Source of the DNA: Lachnospiraceae bacterium UBA7054
GTDB taxonomy: Bacteria; Bacillota; Clostridia; Lachnospirales; Lachnospiraceae
NCBI GenBank assembly: GCA_002492725.1
Contig: DLAF01000053.1
Coordinates: 1-64,000 of the forward strand
DNA length: 64,000 nt
Direction: 5' to 3'
This document shows positions 15,950 to 24,643 of this stretch, in pieces. A program made the position numbers and the translations under genes. The number at the start of each line of letters is the position of its first letter. Position 1 is the first letter of the stretch. Under the pieces are notes generated by a model. The model saw only the letters and a program-made list of their open reading frames with translations. It searched no databases and was not told the DNA's origin.

Positions 15950-17443
15950 ATGAACTTTATTTGCAATTTTCCTTTCTTCTCGATCCTGTTAAGCCTTTTT
16001 TCGGGCACAATCTGTTCCGTTCTGCCCGCAAAGGCCGCCAAAGTCGTAAACCGCGTAGTGATAGCCGTAGTCGGCCTGCTCTCGGCTGTTCTGCTCGTTT
16101 ACCTTGTATCCGTAGGCGAACCCTTTGTCTATTGGATGGGCCATTTCCCCGCCCCCTGGGGCAACGAGATCCGAGCGGGCATCCTGGAAGCCGGCATGGC
16201 GCTGTTTTTCTGCATCATCATGTACTTATCCATGGCGGGCGGCGCACATAAACTCTACGATGAAGTGGATGAGAGCAAACACAACCTCTACTATATTCTG
16301 GTGAACCTCCTGCTCTCCTCCCTGCTCGCGCTGGTCTACACCAACGACATGTTTACCGCCTACGTCTTTGTGGAGATCAATACTATCTCCGCCTGCGGCC
16401 TGATTATGATCAGACAGGTTGGACGCACCATCGAAGCCGCTGTCCGCTATATGATCATGAGCCTTTTGGGATCCGGACTTCTGCTCTTTGGCCTTTGTAT
16501 TATGTACGACCTGACCGGACATCTTCTGATGAGCAACATCAAAGAGTCTGTCGGCCTGCTCATGGCAAACGGAGAATACCAGATTCCGCTGATTGTTTCC
16601 GTCGCTTTGATGTGTGTGGGCCTGTGCATCAAAAGCGCGCTGTTTCCCTTCCATGCCTGGCTGCCGGACGCCTATGGATACTCTACGGTATCCTCTGCGG
16701 CGATCCTTTCCAGTCTGGTTTCCAAGGGGTATATCTTTCTGTTAATTAAGATCATTTACCGTGTCATCGGCTTTCGTATCTTTAACAGTACAAGGATTAT
16801 AGACGTACTCTTTGTCTTTGGCCTGATGGGTATGATCTTTGGTTCCATCAGCGCCATTCGGGAAAATGATATCCGCCGGATGATCGCCTTTTCCTCGGTG
16901 GCGCAAATCGGCTATATCTACATGGGCTTTGGTATGGGCACACAGCAGGGTATGGTAGCAAGCGTCTACCACATCCTGTCCCACGCAGCCACCAAGTCCC
17001 TGCTGTTTATCGCCGCCATCGGCCTCACGGAGGTTTCCGGCGGCAGCCGTAAATTTGTTGACCTGACAGGGGCCGGCTACCGCAACAAATGGGCGGGCGT
17101 GGCTTTTACGGTAGGCTCCTTGTCCATGGTCGGTATTCCCCTGTTCTCGGGTTTTATCAGCAAGCTCCTTTTTGCACAGGCCGCTGTTCAGGTGGAAGGC
17201 AAGATGCTGGCTTCGTTGATCGTATTGGGCATCAGTACGGTACTAAACGCAGTTTACTTTATGAAGACCGTGATCCGCATCTATACTGCCGCGAAAGATT
17301 CGCCTTATGAAGGCATTTCCTTTGGCAAAATGAAAATCTACGCCGTAACGCTTCTATTTTTCATTCTGTTGAATGTATTACTGGGCGTCAGTTCCCAACC
17401 GGTCGTAGATCTGATTGAGCGGGGGCTTTCCATGTTTGCCTAA
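15950..17443 (+). CDS. MrpD/NuoN-like proton-conducting subunit 1
   Basis: A 497-residue protein with about 14 TM segments. The two residues essential in antiporter-like subunits are present: Glu in the TM5 motif FVEINTISACGL and Lys in the TM7 motif CIKSALFPFHAWLPDA. The segment IAFSSVAQIGYIYMG is the TM10-11 signature. Start codon directly abuts the mrpC stop. Closest in order to MbhH/MrpD. The stop codon is followed by hairpins and a tandem repeat (17442-17561). Confidence 0.9.
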   Translation: MNFICNFPFFSILLSLFSGTICSVLPAKAAKVVNRVVIAVVGLLSAVLLVYLVSVGEPFVYWMGHFPAPWGNEIRAGILEAGMALFFCIIMYLSMAGGAHKLYDEVDESKHNLYYILVNLLLSSLLALVYTNDMFTAYVFVEINTISACGLIMIRQVGRTIEAAVRYMIMSLLGSGLLLFGLCIMYDLTGHLLMSNIKESVGLLMANGEYQIPLIVSVALMCVGLCIKSALFPFHAWLPDAYGYSTVSSAAILSSLVSKGYIFLLIKIIYRVIGFRIFNSTRIIDVLFVFGLMGMIFGSISAIRENDIRRMIAFSSVAQIGYIYMGFGMGTQQGMVASVYHILSHAATKSLLFIAAIGLTEVSGGSRKFVDLTGAGYRNKWAGVAFTVGSLSMVGIPLFSGFISKLLFAQAAVQVEGKMLASLIVLGISTVLNAVYFMKTVIRIYTAAKDSPYEGISFGKMKIYAVTLLFFILLNVLLGVSSQPVVDLIERGLSMFA

Positions 17444-17561
17444 TCGAGCTGCGCTCGATTACGAGGACCGCTCTGCGGCCTCGGATGATACGGAATTGTC
17501 CTATACGACGATTACGAGGACCGCTCTGCGGCCTCGGATGATACGGGAATTTTCCTATATG
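17442..17561 (+). repeat. Intra-operon hairpin plus 53-bp tandem repeat
   Basis: AATCGAGC (17442-17449) pairs exactly with GCTCGATT (17453-17460) around TGC. Next, a unit of 53-54 bases occurs twice (17456-17508 and 17509-17561) with only small changes; each copy holds a hairpin CGAGGACCGC-TCT-GCGGCCTCG with one bulged A (17462-17483 and 17515-17536). A degenerate third start lies near 17562-17575. The first hairpin overlaps the stop codon of the preceding gene and the block fills the gap to the next ribosome-binding site. Confidence 0.85.
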
Positions 17562-17596
17562 ACGATCCCGAGAACGATTTACAAGGAGATAACGAT

Positions 17597-19069
17597 ATGT
17601 ACTGTATTTTATTATCCATCTTTTTCCCAATCTTTGCGGGGCTGTTTCTGCTGATCCGCTTTCGGACGCCGCTTTCGGGAGAAAGAAAAGGCAAAGAACG
17701 AAAGCCCCTCTTACTGTTTGCAGGGACATTTCTTATCATCACGGCTCTTTTTACTATGGCAGCTCTGCTCACGGCCGGGGAAGGCTTTACCCTGTTTTAC
17801 CTGACAGGGACGCTTCCGATTTATTTTAAGATCGACGCCGTGGGCTCCCTGTTTTCCCTGCTCGCGGTCATCGTTTTGGTCTGCGCCGGCTTCTTTTCCT
17901 TTGCATATATGAAGCACGAGGAACGGGAGAGCCGTTATTATGGCTTTTACCTGATAGTGTTTGGCGTGTTGAACGCCCTGTGCTTTGCGGGCAACCTAAT
18001 CACCTTTTATCTGTTTTTTGAGCTTTTGACCTTGTCCTCCATGCCGTTGGTGCTGCATACCGGCTCCAAAGAGGCTGTGATGGCGGGCTTAAAATATCTG
18101 TTTTACTCACTTTGCGGCGCTTACGCGGCTCTGTTTGGCGTATACTTTCTCTACAGAAACAGTGAGACCCTCACCTTTACCGCAGGCGGTGTGCTAAAGG
18201 CTTCCGCGGTCGCGGAACACGGCGGCTTCCTTTTGGTCGTGGCCTTCATCATGGTTCTTGGTTTCGGTGTGAAAGCAGGCATGTTTCCCATGCACGCCTG
18301 GCTGCCCACGGCGCATCCGGTGGCGCCTGCCCCTGCTTCCGCTGTCCTGTCGGCCATGATCGTCAAAGCGGGCGTACTCGCGCTTATTCGGGTAACGAAT
18401 CTGTTTGGCGCAGACTTTCTTCGGGGGACATGGATGCAGACCGCCTGGATCTGCCTTACTCTGATCACGGTATTTATGGGGTCGCTCCTTGCTTTTCGCG
18501 AACCTTTACTGAAAAAACGACTGGCCTACTCCACGGTGAGCCAGCTCTCCTATATCCTCTTTGGTCTGGCCGTGATGCAGGAAGACGCTTTTCGGGGAAG
18601 CCTCCTGCATGTGCTTGCTCACGGCTTTGTCAAGGCCGTGCTCTTTCTCTGCGCCGGCGCCTTCATTTACTGCACTGGCAAAACGCGGGTGGACGAGCTT
18701 CGCGGGATCGGCAGAAGGATGCCCCTCACCCTCTGGTGCTTTACCATCGCCTCTCTGGGTCTGATCGGGATTCCCCCGACGGGCGGCTTTGTCAGCAAGT
18801 GGTATTTGGCACTGGGTTCCTTAAAAAGCGGCATTCCCGTTCTGGGCGTGCTTGGGCCAATTGTTCTTCTGGTAAGCGCGCTGCTGACCGCAGGATATCT
18901 TCTGCCGATTACGGTACACGGCTTTTTCCCGGGAGCGGACTACGAGGGAGAACATCAGAAAAAACAGGAACCTTCCAAATGGATGACGATACCGATCGTA
19001 ATAATGACAATTTTGTCAGTTTTAGTCGGCTTGTTTCCAAATGCCGTTTTCCTTTACATGATGCAGTAA
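17597..19069 (+). CDS. MrpD/NuoM-like proton-conducting subunit 2
   Basis: A 490-residue protein with about 14 TM segments, Glu in FFELLTLSSMPLVL (TM5) and Lys in FGVKAGMFPMHAWLPTAHP (TM7), and a second Lys in LSAMIVKAGVLALIR (TM8). Separated from the previous subunit by the hairpin/tandem-repeat block and preceded by AAGGAG eight bases before the ATG. Part of the membrane arm of the complex. Confidence 0.9.
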   Translation: MYCILLSIFFPIFAGLFLLIRFRTPLSGERKGKERKPLLLFAGTFLIITALFTMAALLTAGEGFTLFYLTGTLPIYFKIDAVGSLFSLLAVIVLVCAGFFSFAYMKHEERESRYYGFYLIVFGVLNALCFAGNLITFYLFFELLTLSSMPLVLHTGSKEAVMAGLKYLFYSLCGAYAALFGVYFLYRNSETLTFTAGGVLKASAVAEHGGFLLVVAFIMVLGFGVKAGMFPMHAWLPTAHPVAPAPASAVLSAMIVKAGVLALIRVTNLFGADFLRGTWMQTAWICLTLITVFMGSLLAFREPLLKKRLAYSTVSQLSYILFGLAVMQEDAFRGSLLHVLAHGFVKAVLFLCAGAFIYCTGKTRVDELRGIGRRMPLTLWCFTIASLGLIGIPPTGGFVSKWYLALGSLKSGIPVLGVLGPIVLLVSALLTAGYLLPITVHGFFPGADYEGEHQKKQEPSKWMTIPIVIMTILSVLVGLFPNAVFLYMMQ

Positions 19070-19104
19070 ACTGCTCTGACATGGAAGATTAGGGGGATAA
19101 TCCA

Positions 19105-20568
19105 ATGATCATTTTAGTAATCTTAATTCCTTTTATAATAGGGATCCTTGTCCCTATAATCCCGTTTAAGAAGCGCTGGCAGAAGGAAGTTTTTCTGGAG
19201 ACTGCAGTCGTTATCAACAGCATCCTCGTGTGGTATCTGCTCCTTCACCACTCAGACAGCACCTTTCTTTTAGCGCACTTTACGGGCAATTTAAATATCA
19301 GCTTCCGCGTGGATGGCATGAGCATGGTGTTTGCCGGACTTGTCTCCGCGCTCTGGCCGTTTGCTACGCTCTACGCCTTTGAGTATATGACGAAAGAAAA
19401 GAATGAGAATGTCTTTTTTCTCTTTTACACCCTGACCTACGGGGTAACGCTGGGTATCGCCCTGGCGGCAAATCTGCTGACCATGTACTTCTTTTATGAG
19501 CTTTTGACGCTTGTCACAGTGCCTCTGGTCATGCACACGCTGACCCGCGAAGCGATCCTGGCAAGCCGCAAGTACCTTTACTATTCGCTGGGCGGCGCCG
19601 CCTTTGCTTTCCTTGGCCTCATCATGGTCATTGTGTATGGAAGCACCACGGACTTTATCTTTGGCGGCGTGCTGGATCCTGCAAAAATAGACGGCAAAAC
19701 TAACGTCCTGCTGTTGATTTACGTGATGGCCTTTCTGGGCTTTGGCGTAAAAGCGGCAGTCTGTCCCTTTAACTCATGGCTTCCCCAGGCGGGTGTAGCC
19801 CCCACCCCCGTCACCGCCCTGCTTCACGCGGTGGCCGTGGTAAAATCTGGCGCATTCGCCATTATCAGGCTGACCTACTACAGCTTTGGCACGGACTTTT
19901 TGAAAGGCACCTGGGCGCAGGATGTCGTCATGGCCATTGTCATGTTTACCATTGTCTACGGTTGCAGCCGGGCAGTGAAAGAAACACACATCAAACGGCG
20001 GCTGGCTTATTCCACCATCAGCAACCTCTCCTACATCCTTTTCGGTGCGGTCATCATGACGCCCTTGGGACTGGCGGGTGCGCTGACGCATCTGGTATTT
20101 CACGCCGTTATGAAAATCTGTTCCTTCTTCTGCGCAGGCGCCATCATGCACCAGACTGACCGCCGTTATGTGCACGAGCTTAACGGACTCGGCTACAAGA
20201 TGCCTTGTGTATTCGGTATCTTTACCATTTCCGCCTTCGCACTCATGGGCGTGCCCGGACTGGCCGGTTTTATCAGTAAGTGGAATCTGGCGCAGGCCGC
20301 CGTGGATAGCGGCAATCCCCTGGCCTGGGGCGGTGTTGCCTGCCTGCTGGTGTCGGCGCTTTTGACTGCCATCTATATGCTCACGATCGTGGTACGGGCT
20401 TTCTTTCCCGGAAAAGATTTCGACGATAGCACCGTGAAAGATGCCAAAGACCCGAACTGGCAGATGCTTTTGCCGCTATTCGTGTTTACCCTGTTTATCA
20501 TCTTTTTCGGCGTCTGCTCACAGCCGATTGTAGACTTTTTTATGAATGTAGCCTGCGGGAATGTATAG
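19105..20568 (+). CDS. MrpD/NuoM-like proton-conducting subunit 3
   Basis: A 487-residue protein with about 14 TM segments. Glu in FFYELLTLVTVPLVM and Lys in GFGVKAAVCPFNSWLPQAG are kept, but the usual His of the HAWLP motif is replaced (FNSWLP). Similar in order to subunit 2 at 17597-19069, so the two probably arose by duplication. Its stop overlaps the region just before the next start. Confidence 0.9.
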   Translation: MIILVILIPFIIGILVPIIPFKKRWQKEVFLETAVVINSILVWYLLLHHSDSTFLLAHFTGNLNISFRVDGMSMVFAGLVSALWPFATLYAFEYMTKEKNENVFFLFYTLTYGVTLGIALAANLLTMYFFYELLTLVTVPLVMHTLTREAILASRKYLYYSLGGAAFAFLGLIMVIVYGSTTDFIFGGVLDPAKIDGKTNVLLLIYVMAFLGFGVKAAVCPFNSWLPQAGVAPTPVTALLHAVAVVKSGAFAIIRLTYYSFGTDFLKGTWAQDVVMAIVMFTIVYGCSRAVKETHIKRRLAYSTISNLSYILFGAVIMTPLGLAGALTHLVFHAVMKICSFFCAGAIMHQTDRRYVHELNGLGYKMPCVFGIFTISAFALMGVPGLAGFISKWNLAQAAVDSGNPLAWGGVACLLVSALLTAIYMLTIVVRAFFPGKDFDDSTVKDAKDPNWQMLLPLFVFTLFIIFFGVCSQPIVDFFMNVACGNV

Positions 20569-20578
20569 GGAGGTTTTT

Positions 20579-22660
20579 ATGAAAAAATCGTATCAAATCA
20601 CCGCAAATATCATGACCGGCATAGCATTTGCCCTCTGCAGCCTGCTCGCTGTGCAGATGCTGACCGGAAGAACAAACGGCTCTGCTTTTGAGATTCCTTA
20701 TGTCTGCGGTCTGGGCCTGCACTTTCAGACAGACGGCTTTCGCGCCCTCTACGGCACAATCGCTGCTTTCATGTGGTTTATGAGCACACTCTTTTCCGGT
20801 GAATACTTTGCCCGTCATGAAAAAATGGAGCCGGGTCATGACCATCATTTGGGAAGATATTACATCTTCCTGCTCATCACGCTGGCTGCCACGGAAGGGG
20901 TGTTCTTTTCCGCAGACTTTTTCACTACCTTTGTCTTCTTTGAAATCATGTCCTTTACCTCCTATGTGTGGGTGGCACAGGACGAGAAACCCGAATCCCT
21001 GCGGGCAGGCGCGACCTACCTGGCGGTGGCCGTGATCGGCGGTCTGGTCATGCTGATGGGCATTTTCCTACTCTACGATGTGACTGGCACCCTGTTCTTT
21101 GACGATCTGGTCAACGCATACGGGAATTATGGTCTTGTATCCTCTCAGCACGATGCGCTATCCAAAATATGGGCAGCGGGGCTGTGCCTGCTATTTGGTT
21201 TCGGCGCAAAAGCGGGTGCTTTTCCGCTGCATATCTGGCTTCCCAAAGCCCACCCTGTAGCTCCTGCTCCCGCCTCCGCTCTGCTTTCCGGTATTTTAAC
21301 CAAAGCGGGGATGTTTGGTATCCTGATCCTGACCTCCTATTTATTTTTGGGGAATGCTGCTTGGGGCGGCCTGATCCTGATGCTCGGCGTTCTCACTATG
21401 GTTGTCGGCGCGGTATTGGCAATCTTTTCGATTGACTTAAAGCGGACACTTGCCTGTTCCTCGGTGTCGCAGATTGGCTTTATTTTGGTTGGCGTGGGAA
21501 TGTCCGGTCTGTTGGCGGGAAAAAACGCCACCGCCCTGCGGGGAAGCCTGCTCCACATGGTAAACCACTCCCTGTTGAAACTCGTCCTCTTTCTGGCGGC
21601 GGGTGTGGTCTTTATGAATGTGCATAAGCTGGACCTCAATGACATCCGCGGCTTCGGGCGAAAGAAACCGCTCCTTCACTACATTTTTCTGATGGGAGCT
21701 TTGGGCATCGGCGGTATGCCCCTCTGGAACGGTTATGTCAGCAAAACGCTGATTCATGAGAGCATTGTAGAATATATGTTTATGATCAACGCAGGGATTA
21801 TCCCCGCCTTCTTTGGCACTTCGTTCATGCGCGCCGTAGAATGGATCTTTTTAGTCAGCGGCGGCCTGACTGTGGCCTACATGCTGAAACTCTATATTTG
21901 TCTCTTCTGGGAAAAAAATGCAGACGCTGCGGTACAGAAACATTTTGACGATATGCGGGGAAGCTATATGAACCGTACGAGCGCCTTTGCTCTCACGCTC
22001 AGCGCCACCCTGCTGCCAATCGGCGGTTTCCTTCCGGGCATTGTGATGGACCGCATCGCGGATATGGGACAGGGCTTTCTGCATGCGGCAGAAGCGGAAT
22101 CCGTTTCCTACTTTTCCATCGGCAATCTGCGCGGCGCCCTGATCTCTTCGATCATCGGCGTACTGCTCTATGTATGCTTCGTACGCCTGCTCCTGCAAAA
22201 GAAATCCGCAGACGGCACCACGAGATATTATGTAAACCGATGGCCTGCATGGCTCGACCTCGAAAACCTTATTTACCGCCCGGTGCTGTTACAGATCCTG
22301 CCCTTTATCTGCGGCGTGGTCTGCCGTTTTCTGGACAGCCTCGTTGACACGGTGGTAGTAATCCTTCGAAAGACCATTTATCGGGATGAAAAACTGCCGC
22401 ACGAACGTTTTGAGGGCACACTCTTTACCCACTTATGCGCCTGCATCGCGAACGCCTTCCAGGAGCTTTTAAACCATACCCTCCTGAAAAAGCGGCCAAA
22501 ACACACGGATTACGAGCATAAACTGGCGCTCATGCAGGAAGAGTTTAACGAAAACACCACCCTGATCGCAAGAAGTATGTCCTTCGGACTGCTGCTGTTT
22601 TGTGTGGGACTGATTTTGACGGTGGCTTATCTATTTGTTAAAGATATTTTTGGACTTTAA
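20579..22660 (+). CDS. MrpA/NuoL-like proton-conducting subunit 4 with long C-terminal extension
   Basis: A 693-residue protein. Residues 1-450 form an antiporter-like core (Glu in FFEIMSFTSYVWV, Lys in FGAKAGAFPLHIWLPKAHP). Residues 450-693 add further TM segments and a long amphipathic stretch as in NuoL/MrpA N-terminal parts. The ATG at 20579 is used because GGGAGG lies 6 bases upstream; a start at 20561 would place that site inside the coding sequence. It lacks the MbhD/MbhE domains of true MrpA, which are separate genes at 14340 and 14623. Last gene of the operon. Confidence 0.88.
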   Translation: MKKSYQITANIMTGIAFALCSLLAVQMLTGRTNGSAFEIPYVCGLGLHFQTDGFRALYGTIAAFMWFMSTLFSGEYFARHEKMEPGHDHHLGRYYIFLLITLAATEGVFFSADFFTTFVFFEIMSFTSYVWVAQDEKPESLRAGATYLAVAVIGGLVMLMGIFLLYDVTGTLFFDDLVNAYGNYGLVSSQHDALSKIWAAGLCLLFGFGAKAGAFPLHIWLPKAHPVAPAPASALLSGILTKAGMFGILILTSYLFLGNAAWGGLILMLGVLTMVVGAVLAIFSIDLKRTLACSSVSQIGFILVGVGMSGLLAGKNATALRGSLLHMVNHSLLKLVLFLAAGVVFMNVHKLDLNDIRGFGRKKPLLHYIFLMGALGIGGMPLWNGYVSKTLIHESIVEYMFMINAGIIPAFFGTSFMRAVEWIFLVSGGLTVAYMLKLYICLFWEKNADAAVQKHFDDMRGSYMNRTSAFALTLSATLLPIGGFLPGIVMDRIADMGQGFLHAAEAESVSYFSIGNLRGALISSIIGVLLYVCFVRLLLQKKSADGTTRYYVNRWPAWLDLENLIYRPVLLQILPFICGVVCRFLDSLVDTVVVILRKTIYRDEKLPHERFEGTLFTHLCACIANAFQELLNHTLLKKRPKHTDYEHKLALMQEEFNENTTLIARSMSFGLLLFCVGLILTVAYLFVKDIFGL

Positions 22661-22744
22661 TTCATTCAGCCACTTTGTTTTTTCAAACCAAGTTTTGCAT
22701 TTACAGTTAAAATCTACGGGGCAAGTACGTTTCGGCAAATTTTG

Positions 22745-22773
22745 TTGACTGCAAAAGTCACCTATGGTACGAT
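22745..22773 (+). promoter_or_regulatory. Promoter of the RelA-domain cassette
   Basis: TTGACT (22745-22750), 17-base spacer, TACGAT (22768-22773), 32 bases before the ATG at 22806. Five of six and four of six matches to consensus. Confidence 0.65.
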
Positions 22774-22805
22774 AAGCATATCTATAAATAGGGGAGTACA
22801 GTTAC

Positions 22806-23774
22806 ATGACAACAGATGAGTGGCAGGATTGGTGGTCAAAATTCCTACAAGAAAGGAAACTGCTGGGGACAATCCAAGATCTCGACGAGGCGGATCGCCT
22901 GAATGGTCACGAAGCACTTACAGAGACAATCTGCTTTACCGTTTATCAGCATTATGATGAGATTAAAAAAGACCTTGAAAATATAAAAAACGATTTAGTA
23001 AATATGCTTGGCGGTTTAGCGCAAGTACATTTACAAAGCGGGCGTGTCAAAGAGAAGGACAGCTTGATCGAGAAAGTAATCCGAAAGCGATATGAATACA
23101 TTGGTTCAAAGACAAGTGCTTATGCACATTTGCGCGGTGATAATTATGCCGAGATCATCACGGATCTGGTCGGAGTCAAGCTGATTATAAATTATCGTGG
23201 AAAGTGGCTGGATATTCACCGCGAGATTATAGAGCGATTTCCCCTGAAAGACCGAAAAGAGTATGAAGCGGTGGATTATCTGACGCATGTGCAGGGAGAA
23301 AACTTTTTAGCAGAAATACCAAAAGCATATTATGCAAAAGGCGATCCGATAGAACAGTATCGTCTGGAAGGGCTGGAATCTAAGGAACATAGGCAAGGAT
23401 ACCGAAGCATCCATTATGTCATCAGTTATCAAATGCACTATGTAGAACTTCAGGTTCGGACAATCTACGATGAAGCCTGGAGTGACTGCGACCACAATTA
23501 TGTCTATAAGCATGGCGCTAAACCAAACAATCGGGCGTTACAAAAATTGTCCGCTATCTTATGTCAGCTTACGAATGTGGCGAACGATATCGGGGACAAT
23601 ATGCATGATATCTATGAGGAAGAACGATTTTCTGAAACGGATGGAAATACCTGGAAGGCAACGAAGGCAGATATCAATTTTTTTATGAAGGCTGTCGATA
23701 GATTGAAAGAGGTGCAAAAGCAACTGGAAACGTTTACCGAACAGTTGACAGAAGATGATGAAGCAGCCAAATAA
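22806..23774 (+). CDS. RelA/SpoT synthetase-domain protein
   Basis: A 322-residue protein with a single (p)ppGpp synthetase domain and no HD hydrolase, TGS or ACT domain. Visible synthetase motifs are IITDLVGVKLI near 117-127 (canonical DxxGxR has Lys125 in place of Arg), GYRSIHY at 198-204 and VELQVRT at 213-219, with Trp225. Residues 1-80 and 260-322 are mostly helical. Too long for RelP/RelQ (about 210-260). First gene of a three-gene cassette with tightly spaced partners at 23801 and 24018. Solo synthetases with such partners include toxSAS toxins that make (p)ppApp or modify tRNA, so a toxin or phage-defence role is a real option beside alarmone synthesis. Low GC compared with the antiporter operon upstream. 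Confidence 0.82.
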   Translation: MTTDEWQDWWSKFLQERKLLGTIQDLDEADRLNGHEALTETICFTVYQHYDEIKKDLENIKNDLVNMLGGLAQVHLQSGRVKEKDSLIEKVIRKRYEYIGSKTSAYAHLRGDNYAEIITDLVGVKLIINYRGKWLDIHREIIERFPLKDRKEYEAVDYLTHVQGENFLAEIPKAYYAKGDPIEQYRLEGLESKEHRQGYRSIHYVISYQMHYVELQVRTIYDEAWSDCDHNYVYKHGAKPNNRALQKLSAILCQLTNVANDIGDNMHDIYEEERFSETDGNTWKATKADINFFMKAVDRLKEVQKQLETFTEQLTEDDEAAK

Positions 23775-23800
23775 TGGCGGCGGGTGCGGGGAGATGTCAT

Positions 23801-24028
23801 ATGAATAATACGAATAATATGAACACAAGCGAGAGATCGCAGCTATTTATTGAAAGACTTATGGATGGAACGATTCTGAAACTGGTCCTGAAAAATCACG
23901 GAGAGGATTTTGAAAAGGGAGCGGAAGATATTTCTTGTTTGCGTTTTAATCGTTATATTGGCTCATGCAGTCATCTGCTGATGAAAGATCGTATTGAGCA
24001 ACAGACAAGGAGATATTATGGCATATAA
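23801..24028 (+). CDS. Small protein of the RelA-domain cassette
   Basis: A 75-residue protein of unknown family. The start at 23801 has GGGGAG seven bases upstream. The first nine residues are Asn/Thr-rich (MNNTNNMNT), and the rest is charged and probably helical (SQLFIERLMDGTILKLVLKNHGEDFEKG). It lies 26 bases after the synthetase-domain gene and overlaps the next gene by 11 bases. Size and position suit an antitoxin, but I recognise no antitoxin motif. Confidence 0.55.
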   Translation: MNNTNNMNTSERSQLFIERLMDGTILKLVLKNHGEDFEKGAEDISCLRFNRYIGSCSHLLMKDRIEQQTRRYYGI

Positions 24029-24566
24029 GTTTGAAGAAGACGAAACCTACCGCTATTTAGTGGAGAAGTTTACCGCAGAGAAAATGGCATCCCGTTTTGA
24101 TTTTATTCACAATATTTTAAATACGTACATCAAACAAAATGAACTTGAGAACAGAGTGATCGTCTCTCTCAATATGATTGAGCATATTGTGACAGATTAT
24201 TTTGTGGATATCGACAGGCTGAAAGAACTTTCAAAGATTATAAAAACGAATGAGATCAAGATTTATTCGTATCTGTCTTACTGGATGCTGCGGCATAAAC
24301 CTTTGCAGATAATAAATGGAGACGGGCAGGACGATCTGGTATTTATCAATGAAGACTGCGTAGCTGATTTTCTTCTAAGTTTTCTTTTTAAGGATCCCGA
24401 CAATGTTTCATTGATTGAAAACCAGAAACCACAGATTGATGAATTTGTCAAAACATTGCGATATCATCTTATCTATCGGGGATATTCCGCGCAGAATATT
24501 GAGTTGATGCTGTTAGCTTTTCTCGCCGGGAGAGGATATCAATATTCTGTAGATTATCAAAAATAG
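24018..24566 (+). CDS. Protein of unknown function in the RelA-domain cassette
   Basis: A 182-residue soluble, mostly helical protein with no motif I recognise. The ATG at 24018 has AAGGAG six bases upstream, inside the preceding gene. High in Asp, Glu, Lys and Ile. Ends 32 bases before the shared terminator at 24598-24630. As last gene of the cassette it could be a second antitoxin, a sensor or an adaptor; the sequence does not decide this. Confidence 0.65.
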   Translation: MAYKFEEDETYRYLVEKFTAEKMASRFDFIHNILNTYIKQNELENRVIVSLNMIEHIVTDYFVDIDRLKELSKIIKTNEIKIYSYLSYWMLRHKPLQIINGDGQDDLVFINEDCVADFLLSFLFKDPDNVSLIENQKPQIDEFVKTLRYHLIYRGYSAQNIELMLLAFLAGRGYQYSVDYQK

Positions 24567-24597
24567 AGAGACGAGAAAACAGCACACATAAACCTAC

Positions 24598-24630
24598 AAA
24601 ACGGAGCATACCCTGTGATATGCTCCGTTT
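24598..24630. terminator. Bidirectional terminator
   Basis: AAACGGAGCATA (24598-24609) pairs exactly with TATGCTCCGTTT (24619-24630), a 12-bp stem with short T-runs on both outward sides. It separates the convergent RelA-domain cassette and the GLUG-repeat protein gene. Confidence 0.85.
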
Positions 24631-24643
24631 CTTGCCTTTCAAT

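Noticed and set aside
15628..16251. 207-codon plus-strand open frame
   Set aside because: Overlaps mrpC and the first MrpD-like gene in another frame and shows no hydrophobic pattern or motif.
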